Assembly: GCF_003755175.1 (NCBI RefSeq)
Contig: NZ_RKHX01000001.1
Span: forward strand, 744,001-808,000
Source: Cellulomonas sp. PhB150
GTDB lineage: Bacteria > Actinomycetota > Actinomycetes > Actinomycetales > Cellulomonadaceae
Reading direction: 5' to 3'
Length of the DNA stretch: 64,000 nt
In this document: positions 24,615-33,709 of the stretch, one piece after another
Numbering within the stretch: the stretch's first letter is position 1
How the letters are laid out: each line of letters opens with the position of its first letter
The notes under the pieces: model-generated
The model's input: only the letters and a program-made list of their open reading frames with translations
The model's database searches: none
What the model was told of the DNA's origin: nothing
Translations under genes and position numbers: made by a program

Positions 24615-27104
24615 ATGTTCCGGCTGATCATCAGCAGCGTCCGCCACAACCGGAGCCGCTACACCGCCACGCTGATCGCGATCATCACCGGCGTCGCGTT
24701 CTACGCCGCGACCGGGTTCGTCTCCGACCGCGTCATCGACAGCCTCGAGGGCGACGTCAACCGCCAGTACGGCAACGTCGACGTCGCGGTCGTCGCCGAG
24801 GAGTCCGCCAGCTCGACGGCCGTCCCGGCGACGATCTCCGGGAAGCAGGCCGACGCTCTCACAGCCCTCCCAGGTGTCGAGGGATCCGCGGGCAGCCTCG
24901 TCGGCGCGACCGGCTTCGTCGACGCGCAGGGCAAGCCGTACGCCACCGACGCCGCGGGCCGGCTGTGGATCACGGACGACCAGCTCAACCCGCTGCAGAT
25001 CTCGTCGGGCCGGGCCCCCGCCAAGACCGGCGAGATCGCGGTCGACCGGGGCCTGGCCGACCGCCAGAAGCTCAAGACCGGTGACCAGGTCACCGTCCTG
25101 ACCCTGGCGGGCAACCAGCCCGCGACGATCGTCGGCATCACGCACTTCGCCAAGAGCGACGCGCTCGACGACGGCGGGACCGTCTCGGTCCCGGAGGCCG
25201 CGGCGTTCGACTGGCTGAGCAACGGTCACCGGGTCTACCAGGAGTACTACCTGCGCGGCGCGGACCCAGACGCGCTCCGCACGGCCGCGGCGAAGATCGC
25301 TCCGACGGGTTTCACAGCGCTGTCGGGCGACGAGTTCCGCGCCGAGAAGCGTGAGTCGGTCGGCTCGTTCGGACAGGTGCTCAAGCAGGCGCTGCAGGCG
25401 TTCGCGATCCTGGCGCTGCTCGTCGGCGGCTTCGTCATCTACAACACGTTCACGGTGATCGTCGCGCAGCGGCTGCGCGAGCTCGCGGTGCTGGCAGCGA
25501 TCGGCGCGACGGGCAAGCAGCTCAAGCGCTCGCTGCGGTACGAGGGGCTCGTCATCGGGCTCGTCGGCTCGATCCTCGGCGTCGTCGCGGGGCTGGGGCT
25601 GACGTTCGTCCTCATCGGCGCACTCACGCTGTTCGGCGTCTCGCTGCCCGGCAGCGGCCTGGTGCTGACCCCGAGCAACGTGATCAGCGGGATCTTCCTG
25701 GGCACGATCATCACGGTGCTCTCCGTGATGATCCCCGCCCGCCGCGCCGCGAGGACCGAGCCGATCGAGGCCATGCGGTCGGCCGCGGTCGAGAGCGTCA
25801 AGCTGCCGGTCCGACGCGGGGTCACGGCCGCGGTCCTCGGCCTGCTCGGCCTGGCGGCGATGCTGCTGGGCACCAACGCCGGCCTCATCGGCCTCGGCGT
25901 CGTGCTGTTCGTCGCTGCCGTGCTCATCGGCGGCCCGCACATCGCCTCGATCGGCGCACGCCTGGCCCGCCCGCTGCTGTCCCGCTTCGGCATCGAGGGA
26001 CGGCTCGCCGTCGACAACTCGGTGCGCAACCCGAAGCGCACGGCCGCCACGGCGAACGCCCTGGTGATCGGCGTGTTCCTGGTGACCCTCGTCGCCGTGG
26101 TCGGCACCACCGTCAAGGACTTCGCGGTGGGCCAGCTCGCCACTCTCCAGAGCGCGGACTACCTCGTGATCTCCGACGGCGGCACGGTCGACGCCGCCTT
26201 CGTCGACAAGCTGAGCGCGGTCAAGGACGTGGAGCAGGTCGTGCCGTTCCAGCGCCAGGCGGTCTCCGTCGACTCCACCCCGGGCGCGCTCTCCACGGGC
26301 GACATCGCGGCCCTGCGCCAGGTCGCCAACATCCAGGTCTCCTCCGGCAGCCTGGACAAGCTCGGACCGGGCACGATCGCCGTGCCGGAGGACGACAAGA
26401 CCCCGCACCGGGTCGGGTCGACCGTCACGGTGACGAACGACGCGGGCACCTCGACGGACCTGCGGGTCGTCGCCGTCATCGGGTTGTCGCTCGACTCGGG
26501 CGTCATCGGGAACCTGGTCGACCAGGCCACCTTCACGTCGATCGAGGGGGACGTCGCACCGACGGCAGCGTTCGTCGACACCGCGGACGGCGCCCAGACG
26601 GAGACCAAGGAGGCGATCCAGACCCTCGCCGACCTGCGGCCCGACATCACGGTCACACCGGGGAACCAGCTCGGTCAGACCCTGTCGACGGTGTTCGACT
26701 TCATCATCAACGCCGTGACCGGGCTGCTCCTCATGAGCGTCCTCGTGGCGCTCATCGGGATCATCAACACGATGTCGCTGTCGATCCTCGAGCGCCGCCG
26801 CGAGCTCGGGCTGCTGCGCATCATCGGGACGACCGACGACCGGGTCAAGCGGATGATCCGGCTCGAGGCGGTGCTGATCTCGCTGCTCGGGACCCTCACG
26901 GGCCTGGTCGCGGGCGTGATCGTCAGCCTCTGCGTCACGGTGTCGATCAACCGGCTCACGAACGTGGCGATCACACCCCATGCGCCGTTCATCGAGATCG
27001 TGGTCATCCTCGTGGCGGGCGTGGTCCTGGGCTTCGTCGCGGCCCTGCTGCCGGCACGCCGCTCGACCCGGATGTCCCCGCTCGAGGCCGTCCAGGCGAC
27101 GTGA
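24615..27104 (+). CDS. ABC transporter permease, FtsX/MacB-like, two permease units
   Basis: An 829-residue membrane protein. The N-terminus MFRLIISSVRHNRSRYTATL has the first membrane helix. A MacB-like extracytoplasmic domain spans about residues 45-255, followed by an FtsX unit with LLVGGFVIYNTFTVIVAQRL and ELAVLAAIGATGKQLKRSL. A second extracytoplasmic domain and FtsX unit follow (LIGIINTMSLSILERRRELG, LLRIIGTTDDRVKRM). The layout is the same as the 7434-9965 permease, so the window has two paralogous exporters. It follows its ATPase by five bases and ends at a strong hairpin. Confidence 0.92.
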   Translation: MFRLIISSVRHNRSRYTATLIAIITGVAFYAATGFVSDRVIDSLEGDVNRQYGNVDVAVVAEESASSTAVPATISGKQADALTALPGVEGSAGSLVGATGFVDAQGKPYATDAAGRLWITDDQLNPLQISSGRAPAKTGEIAVDRGLADRQKLKTGDQVTVLTLAGNQPATIVGITHFAKSDALDDGGTVSVPEAAAFDWLSNGHRVYQEYYLRGADPDALRTAAAKIAPTGFTALSGDEFRAEKRESVGSFGQVLKQALQAFAILALLVGGFVIYNTFTVIVAQRLRELAVLAAIGATGKQLKRSLRYEGLVIGLVGSILGVVAGLGLTFVLIGALTLFGVSLPGSGLVLTPSNVISGIFLGTIITVLSVMIPARRAARTEPIEAMRSAAVESVKLPVRRGVTAAVLGLLGLAAMLLGTNAGLIGLGVVLFVAAVLIGGPHIASIGARLARPLLSRFGIEGRLAVDNSVRNPKRTAATANALVIGVFLVTLVAVVGTTVKDFAVGQLATLQSADYLVISDGGTVDAAFVDKLSAVKDVEQVVPFQRQAVSVDSTPGALSTGDIAALRQVANIQVSSGSLDKLGPGTIAVPEDDKTPHRVGSTVTVTNDAGTSTDLRVVAVIGLSLDSGVIGNLVDQATFTSIEGDVAPTAAFVDTADGAQTETKEAIQTLADLRPDITVTPGNQLGQTLSTVFDFIINAVTGLLLMSVLVALIGIINTMSLSILERRRELGLLRIIGTTDDRVKRMIRLEAVLISLLGTLTGLVAGVIVSLCVTVSINRLTNVAITPHAPFIEIVVILVAGVVLGFVAALLPARRSTRMSPLEAVQAT

Positions 27105-27108
27105 CGCG

Positions 27109-27143
27109 CTCGGCGCCGCGAGGGTGGACCCCGCGGCGCCGAG
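27109..27143. terminator. Bidirectional hairpin between convergent genes
   Basis: CTCGGCGCCGCG and CGCGGCGCCGAG are perfect 12-bp arms around an 11-base loop, placed between the convergent stops of the ABC permease and the deacetylase. No T-run follows on either strand, as is usual in high-GC actinobacteria. Confidence 0.7.
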
Positions 27144-27146
27144 GCG

Positions 27147-28670
27147 TCACTCGCTGAAGTACTTGCCGCCCGGCTTGAGCGCGTCGCCGAGCAGCTGCGG
27201 GATCGTGACCAACGTGTAGCCCTTGGCCTGGAGCGCGCGGTAGATGCCCGGTGCGGCCTTCACGGTCGACGGGTGGATGTCGTGCATGAGGATGATGGCG
27301 CCGCGGTGCGCGCCTGCCAGAGCCCGCTGCGTCGTGATGGCCGCATCGCGGTTCTTCCAGTCCTCGGTGTCGACGTCCCAGAGGATCGCGGACTCGCCGC
27401 GACCCTTGAGCACGCCCTGCACGGTGTCGTTGGTGGCGCCGTACGGCGGGCGGACGAGCACCGGCTCGAACCCGGTCGCCTTCTTGATGGCAGCGGCGGT
27501 CCTGTCGAGCTCCGAGTTGACCTGGTCCGGCGTGAGCCGACGCAGGTCGGGGTGCGTCCACGTGTGGTTCCCGATCGCGTGACCCTCGGCGAGCTCGCGT
27601 GCGGCGACCTTCGGGTAGGACGCCGTCTGCTTGCCGATCTGGAAGAACGTGGCGTGGGCGCCAGCCGCCTTGAGCTCGTCGAGCAGCTTGTCCGTGTACG
27701 GGCCCGGGCCGTCGTCGTACGTCACGGCGATGCACTTGAGCTTGCTGCAGTCGACATCGCCGGTCGCGGGTGCCCGCGTCGGGGCGCTGGTAACGGTGGC
27801 CGTTGCGGTGGCCCTTGCGGTGGCCGTCGGGATGGCAGTGCTCCCGGCGAACGGCTGCCCCGCCATCGCCGCGGCACGGATCGCCGACCCCTGCGCGGTG
27901 AGCAGGGTCGCGGCCTGCGCCGGCTCGATCCGCACGGCGACCGCTCCCGCCGCGGACGCCACGGGCTCGCCCGGGTCCATGACGGTGACGAGCGACCCGT
28001 CCGACCCGAAGCGGACGTCGTGCGTGACCTCCGCCGGCTCGGGAGCGGTCTCGGACAGGTCGGCCTGCCCGAGGGCGACCCCGGCCCACTCGGCGAGCTG
28101 CTGCGGATCGCCGACGAGGTCGGCGCTGGGCCACGTGCGGTCCGCGGTGACATCCGTGTAGAGCGCCTGCGAACGGCTCTGGCCGTGCGCTCCGCCCGTG
28201 TAGAGGAACGTGGTCGCCTGCACGCCGAGGTACGGTCCGGCGGCCAGGACGGCGTCGAAGCCGATGTTCAGCTCGTTCGCGGATCCGGGCGACCGGCGCG
28301 GCTCGTACTCGGCGACGCCCGCCGACACGATGGCGTCGGTCGCGGTGCGCAGCGACGTGTCGCCCGCGAGCGTCAACGTCGAGAACGCGCGCTGGTCCTC
28401 GTCGTCCGCGGTCGAGCTCTGCGCGGCGACGACGCCGGCGACCGAGCCTGCGTCGATGGGTGCCGGCACGGCCACGACGGACGCGGGTCCGGCCGTGGCG
28501 CTCGGCGAGGCGGTCGGCGTGGGCGTCTCCCCGGCATCGGGATCGTCGTCGGAGCTGACCGAGGCGATGGCCGCGGCGACCGCCCCGAGGACGAGGACGA
28601 TCGTGATGAGGACGGCGACGAGCGGGAGGAGGCGGCGGCGGGGCCGCGGAGCGGTCTCGGAGGTCGTCAT
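27147..28670 (-). CDS. Polysaccharide deacetylase with N-terminal RsiV/PdaC-like domain
   Basis: A 507-residue protein anchored by one N-terminal helix (LLPLVAVLITIVLVLGAVAA). A DUF3298-like region around residues 110-260 (FLYTGGAHGQSRSQALYTDV) precedes a C-terminal NodB domain (about 305-500). NodB motifs are AVTYDDGPGPYTDKLL (metal and catalytic DD), AIGNHTWTHPDLRRL (the HxxxH metal pair), VRPPYGATNDTV and AIILMHDIHPSTV. It should remove acetyl groups from peptidoglycan or another envelope glycan outside the membrane. The ATG at 28670 has TAGCGT seven bases upstream, a leaderless pattern. The NodB half is a clear paralogue of the gene at 39838. Confidence 0.9.
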   Translation of the reverse strand: MTTSETAPRPRRRLLPLVAVLITIVLVLGAVAAAIASVSSDDDPDAGETPTPTASPSATAGPASVVAVPAPIDAGSVAGVVAAQSSTADDEDQRAFSTLTLAGDTSLRTATDAIVSAGVAEYEPRRSPGSANELNIGFDAVLAAGPYLGVQATTFLYTGGAHGQSRSQALYTDVTADRTWPSADLVGDPQQLAEWAGVALGQADLSETAPEPAEVTHDVRFGSDGSLVTVMDPGEPVASAAGAVAVRIEPAQAATLLTAQGSAIRAAAMAGQPFAGSTAIPTATARATATATVTSAPTRAPATGDVDCSKLKCIAVTYDDGPGPYTDKLLDELKAAGAHATFFQIGKQTASYPKVAARELAEGHAIGNHTWTHPDLRRLTPDQVNSELDRTAAAIKKATGFEPVLVRPPYGATNDTVQGVLKGRGESAILWDVDTEDWKNRDAAITTQRALAGAHRGAIILMHDIHPSTVKAAPGIYRALQAKGYTLVTIPQLLGDALKPGGKYFSE

Positions 28671-28677
28671 GGCGTCC

Positions 28678-28683
28678 ACGCTA
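28678..28683 (-). promoter_or_regulatory. Leaderless -10 box (TAGCGT) of the deacetylase
   Basis: TAGCGT on the minus strand lies seven bases before the ATG at 28670, with no ribosome site between. Confidence 0.45.
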
Positions 28684-28724
28684 CCCATCGCCGGGGCGGT
28701 GACCGGCCGCCGTGGTCCGGCCCG

Positions 28725-29573
28725 TCAGGCCTGGATCTCGCCGTGCCGCGCCAGCGCGACCGCACCGCCCACGGCGAGCACGAACCCGGCGATCGCCACG
28801 CCTGCCCACCCCGGTCGGGTGTGGTCCCCCAGCACGAGGACTCCCACGATCGCCGGAGCGACCGTCTCGCCCACCACGAGGGGCGCGGTCGCCTGGGTGA
28901 CGCTCCCCCGCTGCAGCGCCGTGGAGTAGGTCAGCAGCGCCAGGACGCCCGCGATCGCCAGGGCGTACGTCGCCGGGCTGGTCAGCAGCGTCCCGGCATC
29001 GTGCAGGACGGCCGACGGCGTCAGCTCGACCGGGAGCATCCGCGCGGCCACGGACGTCGCGCCGAAGGCGAGTCCCGCGATCGCGCCCAGCACGGCGGCC
29101 CCACGGGCGCCGGGCACCCGGGCGGCGGGGACGGCCGCGAGTGCCAGCACGACCGTCACAGCGAGCAAGATCCACGCCCCGGTCGTGCTGGCCGGAGCAC
29201 CCGACTCCTCGGCGGCCGACGAGCCGACGAGCACCAGCCCGACGACCACCACGGTTAGCGCGACGCGGTCGGACCGGGTCAGCGGCATCTTGAGGAAGAT
29301 CGCCCCCAGCACGGCGGTGACGGCCAGGAAGGAGGCGACGACGGACTGCACGACGAACAGCGGGAGCGACTGCACCGCGACGAGCGAGAGCACGAAGCCG
29401 ACACCGTCGAGCCCGACCCCGAGGACGTAGCGCCACGACCGCAGCAGGCGGATGAGCAGGCGTGGGTCGAGGCCCTCGGCGGACGCCGTCCCGCGCGCCG
29501 CCACCGCCTGGAGCACCGAGCCCACGCCGTAGCAGAGCGCTGCCGCGACGGCGGTGACCAGGCCGAGGAGCAC
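28725..29573 (-). CDS. DMT-family (EamA-like) membrane protein
   Basis: A 282-residue protein with about nine to ten hydrophobic segments, in the drug/metabolite transporter layout used by actinobacterial EamA-like and DUF803-like proteins. Characteristic parts are LLGLVTAVAAALCYGVGSVL, SLPLFVVQSVVASFLAVTAV and SVTQATAPLVVGETVAPAIV. It probably carries a small metabolite or ion across the inner membrane; the direction and cargo are unknown. GTG at 29573 is chosen because TACCGT sits six bases upstream and the first membrane helix begins at once. Confidence 0.82.
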   Translation of the reverse strand: MLLGLVTAVAAALCYGVGSVLQAVAARGTASAEGLDPRLLIRLLRSWRYVLGVGLDGVGFVLSLVAVQSLPLFVVQSVVASFLAVTAVLGAIFLKMPLTRSDRVALTVVVVGLVLVGSSAAEESGAPASTTGAWILLAVTVVLALAAVPAARVPGARGAAVLGAIAGLAFGATSVAARMLPVELTPSAVLHDAGTLLTSPATYALAIAGVLALLTYSTALQRGSVTQATAPLVVGETVAPAIVGVLVLGDHTRPGWAGVAIAGFVLAVGGAVALARHGEIQA

Positions 29574-29579
29574 AGGGTG

Positions 29580-29585
29580 ACGGTA
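29580..29585 (-). promoter_or_regulatory. Leaderless -10 box (TACCGT)
   Basis: TACCGT on the minus strand ends six bases before the GTG at 29573, in the divergent spacer shared with the lysX operon. Confidence 0.45.
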
Positions 29586-29675
29586 GCGGAGCGGTGCGAC
29601 GAGCGGCGTGATGCGACAGACTGACGACGCGGTGGCGTGGACCACCAGCCGAAGCACCGAGCCTCCGGGGGGCCG

Positions 29676-30380
29676 ATGAGCACAGGTAGCCAGCCGAGGC
29701 TGCACCCCCTCCCGCTCGTCGTCGGCATCGTGGCCGCCCTGCTCTACTGCAACTTCCTGATCGACTGGGTCCTGCGTGGGTTCGAGGGCATGGGCGAGAT
29801 CGTCAGCGAGCTCGAGTCCCCGGGCGAGCCGAACGCCATGCTGCTGCGCGTCACCGACGTGGTGTGCGCGGTCCTCGTCGTCGTCCTGGTGGTCTGGGCC
29901 CGAGCCCTGCTCCCCCGGGGCGCGTGGCGCGAGGTGTTCACCTGGTCGACCGTGCTGTTCGCGATCGGCGCCGCGCTGGCCGCGATCGTCCCCGAGCCGT
30001 GCGGCCCGGGCGTGCCGTGCGACGCGCCGCACCAGGTGCTGCAGCGCGACGTGCACGGGTACGCGTCGGTCGCCAGCGACACCGCCCTGTTCCTCGGCGT
30101 CTTCGCCGTCATCGTCGTCACGTGGCGCGTGGGGCCGGCGTGGCTGCGGCGCGTGGGATGGGTCGTCCTCGTCCTGGGCGGCCTCGTCTCGAGCCTCGCG
30201 TTCGGCTACTACCACCGCTACCCCGACCCCGACTGGGCCGTGGGCGCCAGCCAGCGGATCCACATCGCGTTCATCGCCGCGTGGATCTTCTGCCTCGGGC
30301 TGTTCTCGGCCCGCGCCGAGCCCCCGTCCGCACCCGAGACCTCCCCCGCCCCAGCGCACGATCGGACGATGACGCGATGA
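29676..30380 (+). CDS. DUF998-type membrane protein
   Basis: A 234-residue integral membrane protein with about six segments, including HPLPLVVGIVAALLYCNFLI, VTDVVCAVLVVVLVVWARAL, STVLFAIGAALAAIVPE, SVASDTALFLGVFAVIVVTW, VVLVLGGLVSSLAFGYYHRY and HIAFIAAWIFCLGLFSA. Two Cys in EPCGPGVPCDAPH lie in the extracytoplasmic loop typical of DUF998 relatives. The ATG at 29676 follows a G-run. Its stop overlaps the lysX start (ATGA), so it is the first gene of a coupled three-gene operon. This suggests a membrane-lipid or envelope role, which is inference. Confidence 0.8.
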   Translation: MSTGSQPRLHPLPLVVGIVAALLYCNFLIDWVLRGFEGMGEIVSELESPGEPNAMLLRVTDVVCAVLVVVLVVWARALLPRGAWREVFTWSTVLFAIGAALAAIVPEPCGPGVPCDAPHQVLQRDVHGYASVASDTALFLGVFAVIVVTWRVGPAWLRRVGWVVLVLGGLVSSLAFGYYHRYPDPDWAVGASQRIHIAFIAAWIFCLGLFSARAEPPSAPETSPAPAHDRTMTR

Positions 30381-33300
30381 GTGAGGCACAGCCCGAGCGA
30401 GAGCTCTCGATCCACCGCGCCGGCGACGACCGGTGGCCCGACCGGTTCGCCGGCGCGATGTTCCTCTTCGCGGCCTTCACCGCGGTCGTCACGGTCGTGC
30501 CCGCGTGGCGCGCGTACTTCGAGAGCCCTCAGGACGCCGTGTCGCTCCTGACCATCCCCGTCGTCCCGAGCCTGGTGTACGTCACGCTCCTGCTGGTCGT
30601 CGCCGTCGCCCTGCGCCGCCGGCTGCGGGCCGCGTGGTGGGTCCTGGTGGTCTGGTGGCTGGTCATCCCGCAGCTCGGACGAGCCACGTTGATCGTGAAC
30701 GGCGAGCACGTCGCACTCGCCGTCATCGGCATCGTGGTGAACCTGCTGGTGCTGGTGATCGCGATCCGTGCACGTCGGCAGTTCGTCGCGCGAGGCGTGC
30801 CGGGGAGCTTTCGCGCGGCGGTCGCCGTGTTCGCGCTGGGTGGCATCGTCACTCTCTTCGGCGGCGCGGCGCTCGTCATGGCCTTCGGCAGCGCGGACAC
30901 CTACGGCGACGCGTGGCTCTACGTGTTCGGAGGCATGCTCACCGACATCGGCCGCGTCGGGCTGGAGAGCTCGGGCTCCGCGCCGTGGTGGATCAGTCTG
31001 CTCACGGGGGTGGTCGGGGCCATCGTCATCGTCATCGCCGCGACGCTCCTGTTCCGCGCGCCTCGTGGCACCCGGACGATGGCCGTCGCCGACGAGGCCC
31101 AGGTGCGTGCGATGCTCCGGGACTTCGGCGACCACGACTCCCTGGGGTACTTCGCGACGCGGCGGGACAAGGTCGTCGTGTGGGACACCGCAGCCGCGGA
31201 GACGGCGCGCGCCGGCGTCTCCCATCGGGTGATCGGCTCCGTCAGCCTCGCCAGCGGCAACCCCCTGGGCGATCCGGCACGCTGGCCCGACGCGATCGAC
31301 CGGTGGCGCCGGGACGCCCATGCCCGTGGCCTGTCGCTCGCGGTGATGGGCGCGGGGCACGAGGGGGCGCTCGCGTACGCGGACGCCGGGCTGCGCATGC
31401 TCGACATCGGCGACGAGGCCGTGGTCGACATGGGCACGTTCTCGCTGCGGGGGCCCGGCATGAAGGCGGTACGCCGCTCGGTGTCGAGCCTGCAGCGCCG
31501 GGGGTACACGACGACGGTCGTCCGGCACGCGAACCTCACCCGCGACGACTTCGACGCGCTCGACGCCGCGGCAGCGAGGTGGCGGGGCGACGGCGGCGAG
31601 GAGCGAGGGTTCTCGATGGCCCTCGGCCGGTTGGGCGACCCGCTCGACGGGCAGTGCGTGCTGGTGGAGGCGCGCGACGGCGAGGGTGACCTACGGGGCT
31701 TCCTCAGCTTCGTGCCGTGGGGCCGGGCCGGCCTCTCCCTCGACCTCATGCGCCGTGATCCCACCGCGGACAACGGCCTCGTCGAGCTCATGGTCGCGGG
31801 GCTCGCTGCACACAGCGCGACCTTCGGGGTCGGGCCCGTGTCGTTGAACTTCGCGATGTTCCGGGAGGCCTTCGAGCGCGGTGCGGAGGTCGGCGCCGGG
31901 CCGATCGCGCGGCTCTGGCGCCAGGGGCTGCTCGCCGCGAGCAAGAACTGGCAGCTCGAGTCGCTCTACCGCTCCAACATGAAGTACGCGCCGGAGTGGC
32001 AGCCCCGCTACATGGGCTACGAGTACACCTCGGACCTGCCGCGGGTGGGCGTCGCCGCCGGAAGCGCGGAGGGGTTCCTGAAGACGCCGACGCTCGCGTC
32101 GTTCCGCCGCGCGGGCGAGGTCAGCGACGCCCTGGACTCGGGCAGCACCGACCACGCGTCGGCGGTTCTCGCGCTCATCCCGCCGGCCCCGGACCCGGTC
32201 GCCGAGGCGCTGTCGACCGCGCACCTCCCCGAGCAGATGCGGGTGCGGCGGGCCAAGCTCGACCGGATCCGCGCGCAGGGCGTCGACCCCTACCCCGCGT
32301 CCGTGCCCCGAACCCACACGGTCGACGAGGTCCGCACCGCAGCGGGCGACCTCGCGCCCGACACCCGCACCGGCAGCACGGTCTCCGTCGCCGGCCGCGT
32401 CGTGCTCAAGCGCGACATGGGCGGCCTCGGGTTCGCCACGATCCGCGACGGCAGCGGCGACCTGCAGGTGATGGTCGACGCCCAGTCGCTGCCGGCCGAG
32501 CAGCTGACGTTCTGGGAGCACTCCGTCGACATCGGCGACCACGTCGGCGTCACGGGTGAGGTGATCACGACCCGCAAGGGCGAGCTGTCGGTCCTGGCCT
32601 CGTCCGTCGTCCTGGCCAGCAAGTCGTTGCGGCCGCTCCCGGACAAGCACAAGGGCATGGTCGATCCCGACGCGCGGGTGCGGAAGCGGTACGTCGACCT
32701 CATCGTCCGACCGGACGCCCGCACGATCGCCTACCAGCGCGCGACGATCGTGCGCAGCGTGCGCGACTCGCTCCAGGCGCGCGGGTTCACGGAGGTCGAG
32801 ACCCCGGTCCTGCAGACGATCCACGGCGGCGCCAACGCCCGCCCGTTCGAGACGCACATCAACGCGTACGACATGGACCTCTACCTGCGCATCGCGACCG
32901 AGCTGCACCTCAAGCGCCTGCTCGTGGGCGGCATGGAGAAGGTCTTCGAGATCGGCCGCCAGTTCCGCAACGAGGGCGCCGACTTCAAGCACAACCCCGA
33001 GTTCACCTCGCTCGAGGTCTACGAGACCTTCGGCGACTACGACACCATGCGGGTGCTCACCCAGGAGCTCATCCAGGAGGCGGCGACCAGCATCTACGGC
33101 TCCCCGGTCGCCCGACGAGCGGGAGCGGACGGCAAGGTCGTCGAGTACGACCTGTCCGGCCCGTGGCCGGTCAAGACGATCTGCCAGGCGGTCTCCGAGG
33201 CGCTGGGCGAGGAGGTCACCGCCGACACGCCGCTCCCGGTGCTGCTGCGCCACGCGGAGCGCATCGGCCTCGAGCTCGACCGCGAGCCCACCTGGGGTCC

Positions 33301-33709
33301 CGTGCTCGAGGAGATCTACGGCGAGCTGTGCGAAGGCCAGACGACGACGCCGGTGTTCTACACCGACTTCCCCAAGGAGAACGCCCCGCTGACCCGCCCG
33401 CACCGCGGCGACCCGCGGCTCGCGGAGAAGTGGGACCTGGTGATCTTCGGCGCCGAGCAGGGCACCGCCTACTCCGAGCTCGTCGACCCCGTCGACCAGC
33501 GCCAGCGCCTCGTCGCGCAGTCGCTGCTCGCGTCCGCGGGCGACGCCGAGGCGATGCAGGTCGACGAGGACTTCCTCGAGGCGCTCGAGTACGGCATGCC
33601 ACCGACCGGCGGCATGGGGCTCGGCATGGACCGGCTGGTCATGAACCTGACCGGCCTGAGCATCCGCGACACGATCCTGTTCCCGCTGGTCAAGCCCACC
33701 GGCTCGTGA
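30377..33709 (+). CDS. lysX: LysX: lysyl-phosphatidylglycerol synthase fused to lysyl-tRNA synthetase
   Basis: An 1110-residue fusion. Residues about 20-230 hold six membrane helices. Residues about 235-580 are the MprF-type aminoacyl-transferase domain (GSVSLASGNPLGDPARWPDA, FLSFVPWGRAGLSLDLMRRD, LNFAMFREAFERGAEVG, WQPRYMGYEYTSDLPRVGVA). Residues about 615-1110 are a class II lysyl-tRNA synthetase: an OB fold (VAGRVVLKRDMGGLGFATIR), motif 2 (FEIGRQFRNEGADFKHNPEF) and motif 3 (GGMGLGMDRLVMNLTG). It charges tRNA-Lys and moves lysine to phosphatidylglycerol, which raises resistance to cationic peptides. The length is close to that of mycobacterial LysX. Its start and stop both overlap neighbours. 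Confidence 0.96.
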   Translation: MSEAQPERELSIHRAGDDRWPDRFAGAMFLFAAFTAVVTVVPAWRAYFESPQDAVSLLTIPVVPSLVYVTLLLVVAVALRRRLRAAWWVLVVWWLVIPQLGRATLIVNGEHVALAVIGIVVNLLVLVIAIRARRQFVARGVPGSFRAAVAVFALGGIVTLFGGAALVMAFGSADTYGDAWLYVFGGMLTDIGRVGLESSGSAPWWISLLTGVVGAIVIVIAATLLFRAPRGTRTMAVADEAQVRAMLRDFGDHDSLGYFATRRDKVVVWDTAAAETARAGVSHRVIGSVSLASGNPLGDPARWPDAIDRWRRDAHARGLSLAVMGAGHEGALAYADAGLRMLDIGDEAVVDMGTFSLRGPGMKAVRRSVSSLQRRGYTTTVVRHANLTRDDFDALDAAAARWRGDGGEERGFSMALGRLGDPLDGQCVLVEARDGEGDLRGFLSFVPWGRAGLSLDLMRRDPTADNGLVELMVAGLAAHSATFGVGPVSLNFAMFREAFERGAEVGAGPIARLWRQGLLAASKNWQLESLYRSNMKYAPEWQPRYMGYEYTSDLPRVGVAAGSAEGFLKTPTLASFRRAGEVSDALDSGSTDHASAVLALIPPAPDPVAEALSTAHLPEQMRVRRAKLDRIRAQGVDPYPASVPRTHTVDEVRTAAGDLAPDTRTGSTVSVAGRVVLKRDMGGLGFATIRDGSGDLQVMVDAQSLPAEQLTFWEHSVDIGDHVGVTGEVITTRKGELSVLASSVVLASKSLRPLPDKHKGMVDPDARVRKRYVDLIVRPDARTIAYQRATIVRSVRDSLQARGFTEVETPVLQTIHGGANARPFETHINAYDMDLYLRIATELHLKRLLVGGMEKVFEIGRQFRNEGADFKHNPEFTSLEVYETFGDYDTMRVLTQELIQEAATSIYGSPVARRAGADGKVVEYDLSGPWPVKTICQAVSEALGEEVTADTPLPVLLRHAERIGLELDREPTWGPVLEEIYGELCEGQTTTPVFYTDFPKENAPLTRPHRGDPRLAEKWDLVIFGAEQGTAYSELVDPVDQRQRLVAQSLLASAGDAEAMQVDEDFLEALEYGMPPTGGMGLGMDRLVMNLTGLSIRDTILFPLVKPTGS